Source: Clostridium beijerinckii HUN142
GTDB taxonomy: Bacteria > Bacillota > Clostridia > Clostridiales > Clostridiaceae
Length of the DNA stretch: 64,000 bases
Reading direction: 5' to 3'
NCBI RefSeq assembly: GCF_000621745.1
Contig: NZ_JHXK01000010.1
Location: forward strand, 62,001-126,000
In this document: one piece after another, positions 27,021 through 36,916 of the stretch
Numbering within the stretch: the stretch's first letter is position 1
Layout: every line of letters begins with the position of its first letter
Position numbers and translations under genes: made by a program
Notes under the pieces: model-generated
The model's database searches: none
Told to the model about the DNA's origin: nothing
The model's input: the letters and a program-made list of their open reading frames with translations, nothing else

Positions 27021-27349
27021 ATTGTATAATATTAGAGAACAATGAAAACTAACCGTTTATTTATAAAGAATTGAATGTGAGCAGAAAATTTTTTAAACAG
27101 AATAGGATAAAATTTTGACTATAGACAATAATTATAGTTAAAAACTTTTTTATCATATGAAAATATTAAATAATACCCATCATTCTATAATATATTAAAT
27201 GCAGATGTGTAAAGTTATAAAATTTATTAAGTGGATTAGTTTAACAACAACATTGAAATATTTTGATAATTCCGTATGTTATCATAGTTAGTAAACAAGC
27301 AGCATCTATGATAGTTAGTTATACGTACAACAAGAAGGGAATGAATAAT
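27021..27349 (+). other. Upstream region of lacI-type regulator gene
   Basis: 329 bp without a gene. TATAAT at 27025-27030 and an operator-like AACCGTTTAT (27051-27060) could serve autoregulated lacI expression; no clear -35. Confidence 0.35.
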
Positions 27350-28369
27350 ATGGCAAAAGCTATTAAACTTGCTGACATTGCTGAAGCTTTAAATGTAAGT
27401 AAAGTTACAGTTTCTAAAGCACTATCTGACAAAGAGGGAGTTAGTGATGAATTAAGGGAAAAAATTAAGAAAGTTGCGGCTGAAATGGGATATCGTCAAA
27501 ATTCTATTGCGCGATCTCTAAGAGATGGTCATACCTATAATGTAGGGGTGCTAATTCCAGAAGGATTTGTTGAAATGTATCATTCCTTTTATTGGGAGTT
27601 GTATCAAAATGTATTAAATGCATTAACTAAAAAATCATATTATGGGATTATGGAGATTATAAGCAAAGATGATGAGAATAATAAAGTAATTCCAAGAATG
27701 ATACAAGATAGTAAAATAGATGGAATTATAGTTATGGGAGAATTGAAAAAAGATTATATAGAATATCTAAATGATCTTAATGAAGTTCCTGTAGTGATGT
27801 TAGATACATACGATAAAAATAGTAACTATGATACTGTAACTTCGGATAATTATTATGGGATGTATTTATTAACTGATTACTTAATTGAAATGGGTCATAG
27901 GGATATTGCGTTTGTGGGAAATCCACGTGCTACAAGCAGCATTCAAGATCGTTTTTTAGGATTTACAAAGGCTTTACTTGAAAATGGTATTGATTATTCT
28001 TCAAATAGTTATATTTCAGATAGAGAAGTTGGCAAGAAAGAAATAAATTTTGAGTTGCCAGAGAAAATGCCAACTGCTTTTGCATGTAATTGTGATTCAG
28101 TAGCATATATTTTGATTAAGAAATTACAGGATAAAGGATATAGGGTTCCGGAAGATGTTTCTGTAGTTGGATTTGATAACTATTTAATAACAGAACTATC
28201 AGACCTAGGGATCACAACTTTTGAAGTAGATATGAAGACAATGGCTGAAACGGCAGTTGGTGCTATAATAAAGAAAGTGCATAAGAGCGATTATAAGCCG
28301 GCAAGAAGAGTTATAAGTGGAAAAATTGTTATAAAAGATACCGTTAGAAAATTAGAGAAAAATTCATAA
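27350..28369 (+). CDS. LacI/GalR-family repressor (candidate master regulator of the mannan locus)
   Basis: DNA-binding repressor. An N-terminal helix-turn-helix (IKLADIAEALNVSKVTVSKAL) and hinge (about 1-60) precede a periplasmic-binding-protein-like effector domain (about 60-330) and the family sequence RRVISGKIVIKDTVRKL at the end. The frame is open to 27263. ATG 27350 gives the canonical 339-residue product and has GAAGGGA about 10 nt upstream; ATG 27341 is too close to that site. Operators with a central CG (TTAAACGTTAAC type) lie by most promoters of the locus. The effector is likely a mannooligosaccharide or its phosphate; not shown by the sequence. Confidence 0.92.
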   Translation: MAKAIKLADIAEALNVSKVTVSKALSDKEGVSDELREKIKKVAAEMGYRQNSIARSLRDGHTYNVGVLIPEGFVEMYHSFYWELYQNVLNALTKKSYYGIMEIISKDDENNKVIPRMIQDSKIDGIIVMGELKKDYIEYLNDLNEVPVVMLDTYDKNSNYDTVTSDNYYGMYLLTDYLIEMGHRDIAFVGNPRATSSIQDRFLGFTKALLENGIDYSSNSYISDREVGKKEINFELPEKMPTAFACNCDSVAYILIKKLQDKGYRVPEDVSVVGFDNYLITELSDLGITTFEVDMKTMAETAVGAIIKKVHKSDYKPARRVISGKIVIKDTVRKLEKNS

Positions 28370-28446
28370 GAGAAATTAGCCCATTTGCACCGGTATTCTT
28401 ATGAATAAAAGTGAAAAAGGAATATAAGTTTTATTATATTATTTAA

Positions 28447-28490
28447 CCGATAGTTTTACATTCAGTAAAGCTATCGGCTGTTTTATTTTT
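28447..28490 (+). terminator. Terminator between lacI and the chemoreceptor gene
   Basis: CCGATAGTTTTAC (28447-28459) pairs with GTAAAGCTATCGG (28465-28477) through one G-U, followed by CTGTTTTATTTTTT. It serves the plus-strand regulator and may also act on the convergent chemoreceptor transcript. Confidence 0.85.
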
Positions 28491-28493
28491 TAT

Positions 28494-30272
28494 TTAGGAT
28501 TTAAGCTTAAATTTATCTACCATTGTATTTAAAGTTTCAGCTTGGGCAGTCAATTCTTCGCTAGAAGCTGCACTTTCTTCAGCTATTGCTGAATTTGATT
28601 GAACAACATCAGATATTTTTAAAATACTATCATGTATTTGATCGATTGAATTGGCCTGGGCCTTAGAGACTGATGTAATATTTGATATTAATTCGGTAAC
28701 ATTAGTCGCACTATTAACTACTTCCAATAAGGTTTTAGCAGTGCTATTGGCTAAATCTCTACCTTTATTTACAGCTTTGATAGAATCGGTAATAAGTAAT
28801 GATGTTTGTTTAGCTGCATCTGCACTTTGGAAAGATAATTTTCTTACTTCATCGGCTACTACGGAAAAACCTTTACCGGCCTCACCAGCTCGTGCGGCTT
28901 CGATGGCAGCATTTAAAGCAAGAAGATTCGTCTTGGTTGCTATATCGCTAATTGCCTTAATTATATTGCTGATGTATTTAGAAGATCTTTCTATATCATT
29001 TATGGCAGAAAGCATTTGATTCATTTGGGAATTGCTATTTTGTATACTTTTAACTAAGTTCATGGTAATTAAATTAGTATTATCCGCAGTAGTCACAGTA
29101 TTTTGAACTTGGTTGTAAATCGTTTCTATAGAGGCAGATAATTCTTCGATAGAATTAGCTTGTTCGGTTGCCCCTTCTGATATAATCTGCGAAGTGCTAG
29201 CTACTTGACTAGCTCCGCTATTGACTTGCATAGTTGCATCTTTAATCTCTAAGAATACATTGCTTAGGGATGCTACTATATTGTCCAGTGAACTCCTTAT
29301 TTGAATAAAATTTCCTTTGTAATCCTCTATAATATGGATATCAAAATTTCTATTAGAAATGCTGCCTAAAACGGTAGATATTTCAGTGATATATTTTTTT
29401 AGAGTTTTAATCATTTGAGAGAAAGATAAAGCTAATTCACCTATTTCATCATTTGAAGATATATCTATTGAAACTTCAAGGTTACCATTAGCCATTTCGC
29501 TTGCCACATTTTTCATATGATCAATAGGGTTGCTGATCGATTTTATAATATTTTTGCCTAAGAAAATGCCAAGAATTAAAGAAATTATCATGCTTGTAAT
29601 AACAATTATTATACTAACAAATTTTAAAACATTTAATTTGGTAGAAAGTAGATTACATGTATCTATTTTAGTTTGCAATAAGAGTGAAATATCAGAGCTG
29701 ATTTTATTCATCAAGATGGATCCGTCAGATTTGAAGATTTTTAGCCCAGATTCTTTATCGTTTGCTAAACCTTTTACAACAACAGTGGTTCTGATTTGTT
29801 TATATGCTGCTAGATTGATCTTTATTCTGTTTAATATTTCCTTTTCTTCGTTTGAAGTAACAGATTTTGTAACAGTATTTAGTAATTCTTCGATTTCATC
29901 TAAAGATTTATTAAGAGAATTTTTGGCATCCTTTTGTTCATTAGCATCAGTTAAAAATAAAGTATCTCTAACTAAAGAATTAGACTTTTCTATTTCTATT
30001 CCAAGTTTTCCTATGTCACCTTGAGAAAAACCGTAATTTTTTAAAGCAGAATTATATTCACTGGTTGTTTTTTGTATAAATGTCAAACCTATTAATCCGG
30101 AAATTATTCCGATAAATGATACTAACATAAAAGAGTAAAATAACTTTTTGCGGATAGATAGATTTTTGAATTTTTCTTTTACAAAATTTAAGCTAATATA
30201 TTTGAGATTTGTTGGCTTAAAATTGAAGATTTTTACTTTAATTTTCTCTGGTTTCAGTATTTTTTTAATCAT
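28494..30272 (-). CDS. Methyl-accepting chemotaxis protein
   Basis: Membrane chemoreceptor. Layout: TM1 about 44-67, extracellular four-helix-bundle sensor (about 68-215), TM2 about 216-239, HAMP about 240-295, cytoplasmic coiled-coil signalling domain to 592. The conserved tip [20 protein letters not shown] binds CheA/CheW. No C-terminal receptor-tether pentapeptide is visible. GGGGGG lies before the ATG start. An operator-like TTAACGTTTA lies upstream (30388-30397), suggesting joint control with mannan genes and a role in moving toward mannan-derived sugars or a binding-protein complex; ligand unknown. Confidence 0.92.
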   Translation of the reverse strand: MIKKILKPEKIKVKIFNFKPTNLKYISLNFVKEKFKNLSIRKKLFYSFMLVSFIGIISGLIGLTFIQKTTSEYNSALKNYGFSQGDIGKLGIEIEKSNSLVRDTLFLTDANEQKDAKNSLNKSLDEIEELLNTVTKSVTSNEEKEILNRIKINLAAYKQIRTTVVVKGLANDKESGLKIFKSDGSILMNKISSDISLLLQTKIDTCNLLSTKLNVLKFVSIIIVITSMIISLILGIFLGKNIIKSISNPIDHMKNVASEMANGNLEVSIDISSNDEIGELALSFSQMIKTLKKYITEISTVLGSISNRNFDIHIIEDYKGNFIQIRSSLDNIVASLSNVFLEIKDATMQVNSGASQVASTSQIISEGATEQANSIEELSASIETIYNQVQNTVTTADNTNLITMNLVKSIQNSNSQMNQMLSAINDIERSSKYISNIIKAISDIATKTNLLALNAAIEAARAGEAGKGFSVVADEVRKLSFQSADAAKQTSLLITDSIKAVNKGRDLANSTAKTLLEVVNSATNVTELISNITSVSKAQANSIDQIHDSILKISDVVQSNSAIAEESAASSEELTAQAETLNTMVDKFKLKS

Positions 30273-30387
30273 TTGTTTGTCCCCCCTATATATTCACAGT
30301 ATTATACGTAAATTTAAGTATTATGAAATTTTGATGTAGCTTGCATTGGAAGTATGTATTAGCAAAAAAGATTGATTAAATTAAGAA

Positions 30388-30397
30388 TTAACGTTTA
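30388..30397 (-). promoter_or_regulatory. LacI-type operator upstream of the chemoreceptor gene
   Basis: TTAACGTTTA (plus-strand reading) just downstream, on the minus strand, of a TATATAAG that may be the -10 of the chemoreceptor gene. It has the same core as the importer operators. Confidence 0.55.
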
Positions 30398-30476
30398 GCT
30401 TATATAATAAATAATAACACAACTGTGTAAATAATTACAATATGTCTTAAAAATATTATATAAGATATATAGTAGC

Positions 30477-31385
30477 TCATTTTTCAATGTCTGCTCCACG
30501 AAGATGTATTTTTTTTCTAAATTCAGATGGCGTAAAGCCAGTGTTCTTCTTGAAAATATTTATGAAGTAGCTAAGATTATTGAAACCAACATCAATGCTG
30601 ATTTCTAAGATTTTTTTATCGCTATTTATTAGAAACTCCTGCGCTTTTGTCGTTCTATAGTAGTTAATGTAATCAATAGGAGTTTTAAAAGTTAGGGATT
30701 TAAAGATACGACAGAAATGCCCTTCGCTCATATTAAGTTGCAGAGATAGCTCTTTTATTGTAAGGGATTTATTGTGGTTCATATGAATATAGTTAAGAAC
30801 ATGTTTAAAGTTATCTATCTTATTTGAATTACTAACATTTAATAACTCATTAGCATTCTTATGAGTAACCATAAGCATTATTTTTGAAAAAATCATATAT
30901 AGATATGATTTAGCTGTTAATTCAAAGTTGCTTTCTCTAATACTCAGTGTAGACATTAATTCTAATAAAAATGATCTTATCATTCTTTCGTTATCGTTGA
31001 TGCATTTTAAATGATGAGGCAAGTTCAATTGATTATTTATTAACGGATTAATAAATTTAATCTGAATCGAGTCACTACTTTTACTGCTTAGCATATCACA
31101 ATTAAAAGTCAATGATTTGCAAATACACGAATCACTAAAACTTTGGCTGTAAGCAGAATGAAGTTCGCCAGATCCAATGATGATGATATCGCCTTCGTTT
31201 ACTTCGTAGGAGGAATTTTCTATTTGAAATATGGCTTTTCCGTAAGTTATTAAAATAAACTCAATTTCATCATGCCAGTGGCAATTAAGCGGGTTTGTTT
31301 TATCCCCAATATTAATATCAGAACTATATAAAGGGAACATAGAATCAATAGAATACATAGTTTCTTTAAAAATATTTTTATTCAT
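30477..31385 (-). CDS. AraC-family transcriptional regulator
   Basis: 302 residues: an N-terminal cupin-like sensor domain (about 20-110, HWHDEIEF and EGDIIIIGSGELHS) and a C-terminal double helix-turn-helix (about 200-295, with SLQLNMSEGHFCRIFKSLTFKTPIDYINYYR and IDVGFNNLSYFINIFKKNTGFTPSEFRK). It is transcribed divergently from the CE17-like esterase gene and is probably an activator of that side of the locus. AGAGG precedes ATG. Ligand unknown; a sugar is likely. Confidence 0.9.
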   Translation of the reverse strand: MNKNIFKETMYSIDSMFPLYSSDINIGDKTNPLNCHWHDEIEFILITYGKAIFQIENSSYEVNEGDIIIIGSGELHSAYSQSFSDSCICKSLTFNCDMLSSKSSDSIQIKFINPLINNQLNLPHHLKCINDNERMIRSFLLELMSTLSIRESNFELTAKSYLYMIFSKIMLMVTHKNANELLNVSNSNKIDNFKHVLNYIHMNHNKSLTIKELSLQLNMSEGHFCRIFKSLTFKTPIDYINYYRTTKAQEFLINSDKKILEISIDVGFNNLSYFINIFKKNTGFTPSEFRKKIHLRGADIEK

Positions 31386-31510
31386 AAATAATACCTCTTT
31401 ATTATAAATTCAATTTAATATCAAAATAGTGTTATTATTTGCTGAAATAATGCAAGTTTATGTTTGTAAAAATCATTATACTTATATTAATAAAATTATT
31501 CAATTATTAT

Positions 31511-31523
31511 TTAAACGATTAAG
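31511..31523 (+). promoter_or_regulatory. LacI-type operator upstream of the CE17-like esterase gene
   Basis: TTAAACGATTAAG, 55 bp before the esterase start, in the divergent araC-esterase intergenic region. Shares TTAAACG with the importer operator. Confidence 0.5.
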
Positions 31524-31577
31524 TTAAAATACTATTAAATTAACTAATTATATAAAAAGTTGTTAGGAGGATGACAC

Positions 31578-32699
31578 ATGGGATTTAAAATAACAGAAGA
31601 AATGTTTAAAAGTTCATTAGTTAATAAAGGGGATATAAGTAGAATATTAAAGTTAATCAGAAAAGCTGAGATGGGAGAAGATTTAATAGTAGCATTTTTA
31701 GGAGGATCTATAACTCAGGGATGTAACTCAACAGTTCAGGAAAAATGTTATGTTGAATTAACTTATGCTTGGTTAAAAGAAAAATTCAATAGGGTAAATG
31801 TTAGGTATATAAATGCAGGAGTTGGAGCAACTGGATCTTTAATAGGAGTTCACAGAGTAGAAAAGCAGGTGATAAGTCAAAATCCAGATATAGTTTTTGT
31901 TGATGCCGCAGTTAATGACCATGAAGATTATTCGTGTAAGGTTGCTTACGAAAGCTTAATTAGAAAATTATTAACTAGCGAAAATAAACCGGCAGTAGTA
32001 GAAGTATTTATGACGATGGATACAGGGTTTAATGTTCAAGAACAACAAATAGAAATAGGAAAGCGATATAACTTACCGATGATAAGCTTTAGAGATGCTC
32101 TAAAGTGTGAGGTTGTGAAAAACAAAATGAAATTTGCTGATGTACTAACTGATGAAGTTCATCCTAATGATGATGGTCATTATATAATATCTAAACTATT
32201 GATAAATTTTATTAATAATATCTACGAAAATGATTATAAAGATGGAGAGATTATAAAAATAACAGATAATGTTTTAAATACTCCTTGTGTGTTCGAAGAT
32301 AGATATATAAATGGAATAATAATTAATAATGCTAATATTCAACCAAAAGAAATGTTAGGATTTGATAATTATGATGAAGGATTTCAAGTGTTTCAAAATG
32401 GGTGGAAATATACTATAGAAGATAATAAAGATGGAAAACTAGTTTTTGAGTTAGAGGCGAGAAACATTATCTTACTATATAAAAAGAGCATTTCTATAAA
32501 CTCGGGGAAAATCAATATAAGTGTAAATGGTAAGAGCAAGGCGTTTTTAGATACTTATTTTAAAGATGGTTGGGGGGATTATTCGGCAACAGAAATACTA
32601 GAATTGAATGATGAAGTTAAGAGATATAAAATTGAGATTGATGTGGTTAAAGAAGATATAGCTAAAGAAATAACTATTTTAGGAATATTAGTTTCATAA
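31578..32699 (+). CDS. SGNH acetyl esterase, CE17-like (acetylmannan deacetylase)
   Basis: Probably removes acetyl groups from imported mannooligosaccharides. The SGNH-hydrolase domain (about 1-215) has block I GGSITQG with catalytic Ser44, an N-containing block around AAVNDHED, and DEVHPND with Asp192 and His195. The C-terminal 150 residues look like a beta-sandwich binding module. This SGNH-plus-module layout resembles the CE17 esterase of the Roseburia intestinalis mannan locus. No signal peptide, so it acts in the cytoplasm. TAGGAGG precedes ATG. Assignment to CE17 rather than another SGNH family is from layout and context. Confidence 0.8.
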   Translation: MGFKITEEMFKSSLVNKGDISRILKLIRKAEMGEDLIVAFLGGSITQGCNSTVQEKCYVELTYAWLKEKFNRVNVRYINAGVGATGSLIGVHRVEKQVISQNPDIVFVDAAVNDHEDYSCKVAYESLIRKLLTSENKPAVVEVFMTMDTGFNVQEQQIEIGKRYNLPMISFRDALKCEVVKNKMKFADVLTDEVHPNDDGHYIISKLLINFINNIYENDYKDGEIIKITDNVLNTPCVFEDRYINGIIINNANIQPKEMLGFDNYDEGFQVFQNGWKYTIEDNKDGKLVFELEARNIILLYKKSISINSGKINISVNGKSKAFLDTYFKDGWGDYSATEILELNDEVKRYKIEIDVVKEDIAKEITILGILVS

Positions 32700-32708
32700 A
32701 GAAAGAAT

Positions 32709-32758
32709 ATAAGGTATTACAGCTACTTGCGGAAGTGGAGGTAATACCTTATTTTTAT
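32709..32758 (+). terminator. Terminator of the CE17-like esterase gene
   Basis: ATAAGGTATTAC (32709-32720) pairs perfectly with GTAATACCTTAT (32741-32752), followed by TTTTTAT. Confidence 0.9.
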
Positions 32759-32820
32759 ACGTAAATAACATATGGCTTATTGAAAGTGTAAAAATTAACT
32801 TAAAGTTTTAGTAAATTCTC

Positions 32821-32893
32821 AAAATAGATTTGTTCTATTTTTAGTAAGTTGTGTTATATCGTCTTAGTAGTGAAGTTGGTATAGTATATGTAA
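32821..32893 (+). promoter_or_regulatory. 73-bp conserved regulatory element, copy A (alpha-galactosidase promoter)
   Basis: Begins with the palindrome AAAATAGA-N5-TCTATTTT and ends in TATAGTATATGTAA. It aligns without gaps to 37805-37877, with the first 23 and last 14 bases identical and most of the middle conserved. It lies 53 bp before alpha-galactosidase. Likely operator plus promoter for an AraC-type regulator. Confidence 0.7.
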
Positions 32894-32945
32894 ATGATTT
32901 TATACAAAATTATTTGAAATTAGAGTATATTTGAGGAGAAATTTT

Positions 32946-35111
32946 ATGCCTATTAGTTTTAATGAAAAGAGTAAAACATTACATTTATGCAATGACGAAA
33001 CTAGTTATGTGATGCAGATAACCAATGAGGGCTATTTAGCTCATAGATATTATGGGAAAAGAGTTAATAGCTATGAACTAATTGGTTCATCTAGTGTTGA
33101 AGAAACCAATTTAGATGTAGTACCACAAGAATTTTCGGCATTTGGTTCAGGGGATTTTAGGACGCCGAGTTATGAAGCAATTCTTGAGAATGGAGCTAGT
33201 ACTAGCGAATTAAAATACGTGAAACATGATATTATACCTGGTAAATCTAAAATGGAGTCTTTACCTGCAACTTATGTTAATAATAAAGAGGAAGCTGAAA
33301 CACTAGAAGTAAAATTAAGTGATGATATTGCGGGGCTTACGGTTATCTTATCGTATACTATTTACAATAGTTATAATGTTATAACTAGATATGCTAAGTT
33401 TGTAAATAGCAAGTCTAATGGAGAGAAGATAAATTTGCGAAAAGCTTTAAGTTTTAGCATCGATTTAGAACATTCTAATTTTGATTTGTTACAATTATCA
33501 GGTGCGTGGTGTCGTGAGAAGCATATTTATAAGAGAGCATTGGTACCGGGGATGCAGTCTATAGATAGTAAGAAGGGTATAAGCAGTCACCAGCAGAATC
33601 CTTTCTTAGCTCTTTTAACAAAGAATGCAAATGAAGATAATGGTGAAGTATATGGTTTTAGCTTAGTATATAGTGGAAACTTTTTAGCAGAAGTAGAGGT
33701 AGATCAATTTAGCTGCACAAGAGTACAGATGGGAATAAATCCATTTGATTTTAATTGGGAATTATCTGCGGGAGATATTTTTGAAACGCCGGAAGTTGTT
33801 ATGGTATATTCTGATGCTGGATTAGGTGAAATGTCGAGAACATATCATAAACTATATCGTGAAAGATTATGTCGTGGTAAATATCAGTTTGAAGAAAGAC
33901 CAATACTTATCAATAATTGGGAGGCTACCTATTTTGATTTTACTACTGAGAAGATTGAAGAAATTGCTATGGCAGGGAAAGAATTTGGAATGGAACTTTT
34001 TGTATTAGATGATGGATGGTTTGGGAAGAGAGACTCGGATAACTGCTCTTTGGGTGATTGGGTAGTAGATAAGAGAAAATTACCAGATGGGTTAGACAGT
34101 CTTGTAAATAAGATTACTGATAAAGGGATCCGTTTTGGATTGTGGTTTGAACCAGAAATGGTATCTCCTGATAGTGATTTATATCGTGCGCATCCGGATT
34201 GGTGTATTCATGTACCAAATAGAGAACCAAAACAATCAAGAGCTCAGAGATCTCAACTTGTTCTTGATTTAAGTAGAGAGGATGTATGTGATGAAGTTAT
34301 AAAAATGCTTTCTAATATATTAGAAAGTGCGCCTATATCTTATGTTAAGTGGGATATGAATAGGGGGATATCTGATTTAGGGTCAGCCAGACTTTCTAGT
34401 AACAAGCAAATGGAAATATCTCATAGATATGTACTAGGGCTTTATTATATTCTTGAGACCATAACAAGTAAGTTCTCAGAAGTGCTATTTGAAAGTTGTG
34501 CCTCTGGAGGTGGAAGATTTGATCCAGGAATGCTATATTATATGCCGCAAACTTGGACTAGTGATGACACAGATGCGATAGAAAGATTAAAAATTCAATA
34601 TGGAACAAGTTTAGTATACCCAGCAAGTTCAATGGGATCTCATATATCAGCATGTCCTAATCACCAAGTTGGAAGGACAACAAGCTTGGAAACTAGAGGT
34701 AATGTGGCTATGTCGGGAAATTTTGGGTACGAACTTGATTTAACAAAGTTTTCAGACGAGGAAAAAGAAATTGTTAAATCTCAAGTAGCTCGCTATAAAG
34801 AAATACGTCATATTATTCAATACGGAGAATTTTATAGAATTCTAAGCCCGTTTGAGGGGAATGAAACTGCTTGGATTTATGTTACAGAAGATAAGACTGA
34901 AGCGGTTGCATTCTATTTTAAAGACTTGGAAGTACCTAATAGATTTCCGAAAAAAATAAGATTTAAGGGACTAAATCCAGAATATACTTATATAATTGAA
35001 GGTACTGATATTGAGGCAGGTGGCGATGAGTTAATGTACTCTGGAATTGATACTATAGGAGTTATAGGGGATTTTTCATCTAGGTCATGGACACTTAAGG
35101 CAGTGATGTAG
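32946..35111 (+). CDS. GH36 alpha-galactosidase (first copy)
   Basis: Removes alpha-1,6-galactosyl side groups from galactomannan oligomers. 721 residues with an N-terminal beta-sandwich, a central barrel and a C-terminal sheet, as in tetrameric bacterial GH36. Nucleophile Asp470 is in YVKWDMNR and the acid/base is in TSDDTDAIERLK (Asp540/541). DDGWFGKR and SCASGGGRFD are also typical. There is no signal peptide, so it is cytoplasmic. The frame opens at TTG 32931, but GAGGAG 7 nt before ATG 32946 marks the start. The intracellular GH26 gene follows after 48 bp. Confidence 0.95.
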   Translation: MPISFNEKSKTLHLCNDETSYVMQITNEGYLAHRYYGKRVNSYELIGSSSVEETNLDVVPQEFSAFGSGDFRTPSYEAILENGASTSELKYVKHDIIPGKSKMESLPATYVNNKEEAETLEVKLSDDIAGLTVILSYTIYNSYNVITRYAKFVNSKSNGEKINLRKALSFSIDLEHSNFDLLQLSGAWCREKHIYKRALVPGMQSIDSKKGISSHQQNPFLALLTKNANEDNGEVYGFSLVYSGNFLAEVEVDQFSCTRVQMGINPFDFNWELSAGDIFETPEVVMVYSDAGLGEMSRTYHKLYRERLCRGKYQFEERPILINNWEATYFDFTTEKIEEIAMAGKEFGMELFVLDDGWFGKRDSDNCSLGDWVVDKRKLPDGLDSLVNKITDKGIRFGLWFEPEMVSPDSDLYRAHPDWCIHVPNREPKQSRAQRSQLVLDLSREDVCDEVIKMLSNILESAPISYVKWDMNRGISDLGSARLSSNKQMEISHRYVLGLYYILETITSKFSEVLFESCASGGGRFDPGMLYYMPQTWTSDDTDAIERLKIQYGTSLVYPASSMGSHISACPNHQVGRTTSLETRGNVAMSGNFGYELDLTKFSDEEKEIVKSQVARYKEIRHIIQYGEFYRILSPFEGNETAWIYVTEDKTEAVAFYFKDLEVPNRFPKKIRFKGLNPEYTYIIEGTDIEAGGDELMYSGIDTIGVIGDFSSRSWTLKAVM

Positions 35112-35159
35112 CGCTGAAATTTTAAAAGACTAATTATTTATGAATTAGGGAGAAAATCT

Positions 35160-36575
35160 ATGATAAATAACCTTATAATAATAGATTCTACAGAGATTAA
35201 GCATATAAATGGTAAAACAAATAATATAATTAAAGGATATAGCGGTTCAGGATACTTAATTGCATTAATAAATGATGATGATTATATAACTGCTGAAATT
35301 AATTTATCACATAATGGATTTTACAGATTAGGAATTAAGTATGCTCTACCTTCAAAAGCCGAATTATCGGTTCCTGAAGAAATCTCTGAATCAGCATTTC
35401 AGAAACAATCTGTACACAGAATTTTTATTAACGATGAATGCTATGGAAGTGTAGTATTTGATATAGCTAGTGAATTTGCTATCAAGGAAATCGGAAGCTT
35501 AAAATTAAAAAGTGGAGTTAATGAGATTAAAATATCAAAGCAAATTGGATATTTGAATATTGATAGCATAATAGCTACGGAGGGTACTAATTGTATTTTG
35601 GATAACCCCAATTTTGTATTAAGTAATAAAGATGCAAGTAAAGAATGCATAGAATTAATGAAAATATTCTCTAAAATATATGGTAAAGGAATTTTATCGG
35701 GTCAACATTGCAATAAGGCAAGTGGAACAGATTTTGAATATATAAAGAGAATGACAGGAAAGACTCCAGCTATAGTCGGCTTTGATTTACTAAGTTACTC
35801 ACTAGCAACTGAAACACCTGATAGTAATTTTGAGTGTATAGATGAGTTAGCTAATAATAAGGGGACTATAGAAACAGCTCTATTTTGGGGAAAAAATACA
35901 GATGCAATTATAACTTTATGCTGGCACTGGTTCTCTCCAATGAATGGAAGAGGGAAGAGCTTTTATACTGAAAATACTAACTTTGATTTAGAAAAAGCAC
36001 TAGTTGAAGGTACTGAAGAAAATATTAATATGATAAGAGATCTTGATACAATAGCTGAACAGTTAAAGATATTTAAAAACAACAATATTCCGATTTTATG
36101 GAGACCGTTGCATGAAGCTTCTGGAGGATGGTTTTGGTGGGGAGATAAAGGTCCCCAAGCCTACATAAAGCTATATAGGTTGATGTATGATAGATATGTA
36201 AGTTATCATGAATTAAATAATTTAATTTGGGTGTGGAACTCGCCCAATGTAGAGTGGTATCCGGGAGATGATGTAGTAGATATTAACAGTAATGATTATT
36301 ATGCTCCTCTTGAAAATCATGGCCCACTAACAATTGAATTTCTAAATACAGAAGCTATTCCAAATAGTGTAAAACCAGTAGCTCTAAGTGAAAATGGACC
36401 GATTCCAGATCCTAAAATACTTAAGGAAACAGAAACTCATTGGCTATGGTTTATGACTTGGAATAACTTTGTTAAAGAATTAGAATGGAATACCAAAGAA
36501 GAATTGATGAAATTCTACAACGATGAATATGTTATAAATTTAGAAGATCTAGCTAAACTGAAATCTAGCTTGTAG
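35160..36575 (+). CDS. Intracellular GH26 beta-mannanase with N-terminal binding-like module
   Basis: Trims imported mannooligosaccharides. Residues 1-145 look like a CBM35-type beta-sandwich (GYSGSGYLI..., LKLKSGVNEIKI). The GH26 barrel follows, with acid/base Glu319 (RPLHEASGGWFWWG) and nucleophile Glu411 (ALSENGP). 471 residues, no signal peptide or anchor, in contrast to the large GH26 at 42684. Whether it is endo-acting or releases mannobiose from chain ends cannot be read from sequence. It is in an operon with the upstream alpha-galactosidase. Confidence 0.9.
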   Translation: MINNLIIIDSTEIKHINGKTNNIIKGYSGSGYLIALINDDDYITAEINLSHNGFYRLGIKYALPSKAELSVPEEISESAFQKQSVHRIFINDECYGSVVFDIASEFAIKEIGSLKLKSGVNEIKISKQIGYLNIDSIIATEGTNCILDNPNFVLSNKDASKECIELMKIFSKIYGKGILSGQHCNKASGTDFEYIKRMTGKTPAIVGFDLLSYSLATETPDSNFECIDELANNKGTIETALFWGKNTDAIITLCWHWFSPMNGRGKSFYTENTNFDLEKALVEGTEENINMIRDLDTIAEQLKIFKNNNIPILWRPLHEASGGWFWWGDKGPQAYIKLYRLMYDRYVSYHELNNLIWVWNSPNVEWYPGDDVVDINSNDYYAPLENHGPLTIEFLNTEAIPNSVKPVALSENGPIPDPKILKETETHWLWFMTWNNFVKELEWNTKEELMKFYNDEYVINLEDLAKLKSSL

Positions 36576-36754
36576 GAATTTTGGGTTACAGATATACAAG
36601 TTCTAACATTTACTAGACTTAAGTAGTAATTTATAGAAACTGTAGATAAGCTAGTTAAAAATCATACTTATGCTTTGATATATATACTATACTAGAAAGA
36701 GAAGGTGCCCTTTTACGAAGTGTTGTGTTGAAAAAATAATTGTATGTATTTCTT

Positions 36755-36828
36755 CAATAAAAGTTGTTCTATCGCCGCTTGTCACGAGCTTGCACCGGGA
36801 GCATTCATGGTTGACACAACTTTTATTG
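36755..36828. other. Large stem-loop with GC-rich interior between convergent genes
   Basis: CAATAAAAGTTGT (36755-36767) and ACAACTTTTATTG (36816-36828) form a perfect 13-bp stem around a 48-nt interior far richer in G and C than the region. No T-run follows. The rest of 36576-36916 is AT-rich without a gene, apart from a small palindrome TAGTTAT-ACGC-ATAACTA at 36888-36905. Could be a structured RNA or a small mobile repeat. Confidence 0.5.
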
Positions 36829-36916
36829 GAATGAATTAACAATTAATTTTTCTGGCAGCCTAGTAACAGGGGGTTTTCTTTTTTTGCTAGTTATACGCAT
36901 AACTATAAGTTACATG

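Noticed and set aside
29530..30024. 164-codon plus-strand ORF opposite the chemoreceptor gene
   Set aside because: Composition is the antisense shadow of a well-supported receptor sensor domain; no ribosome site.
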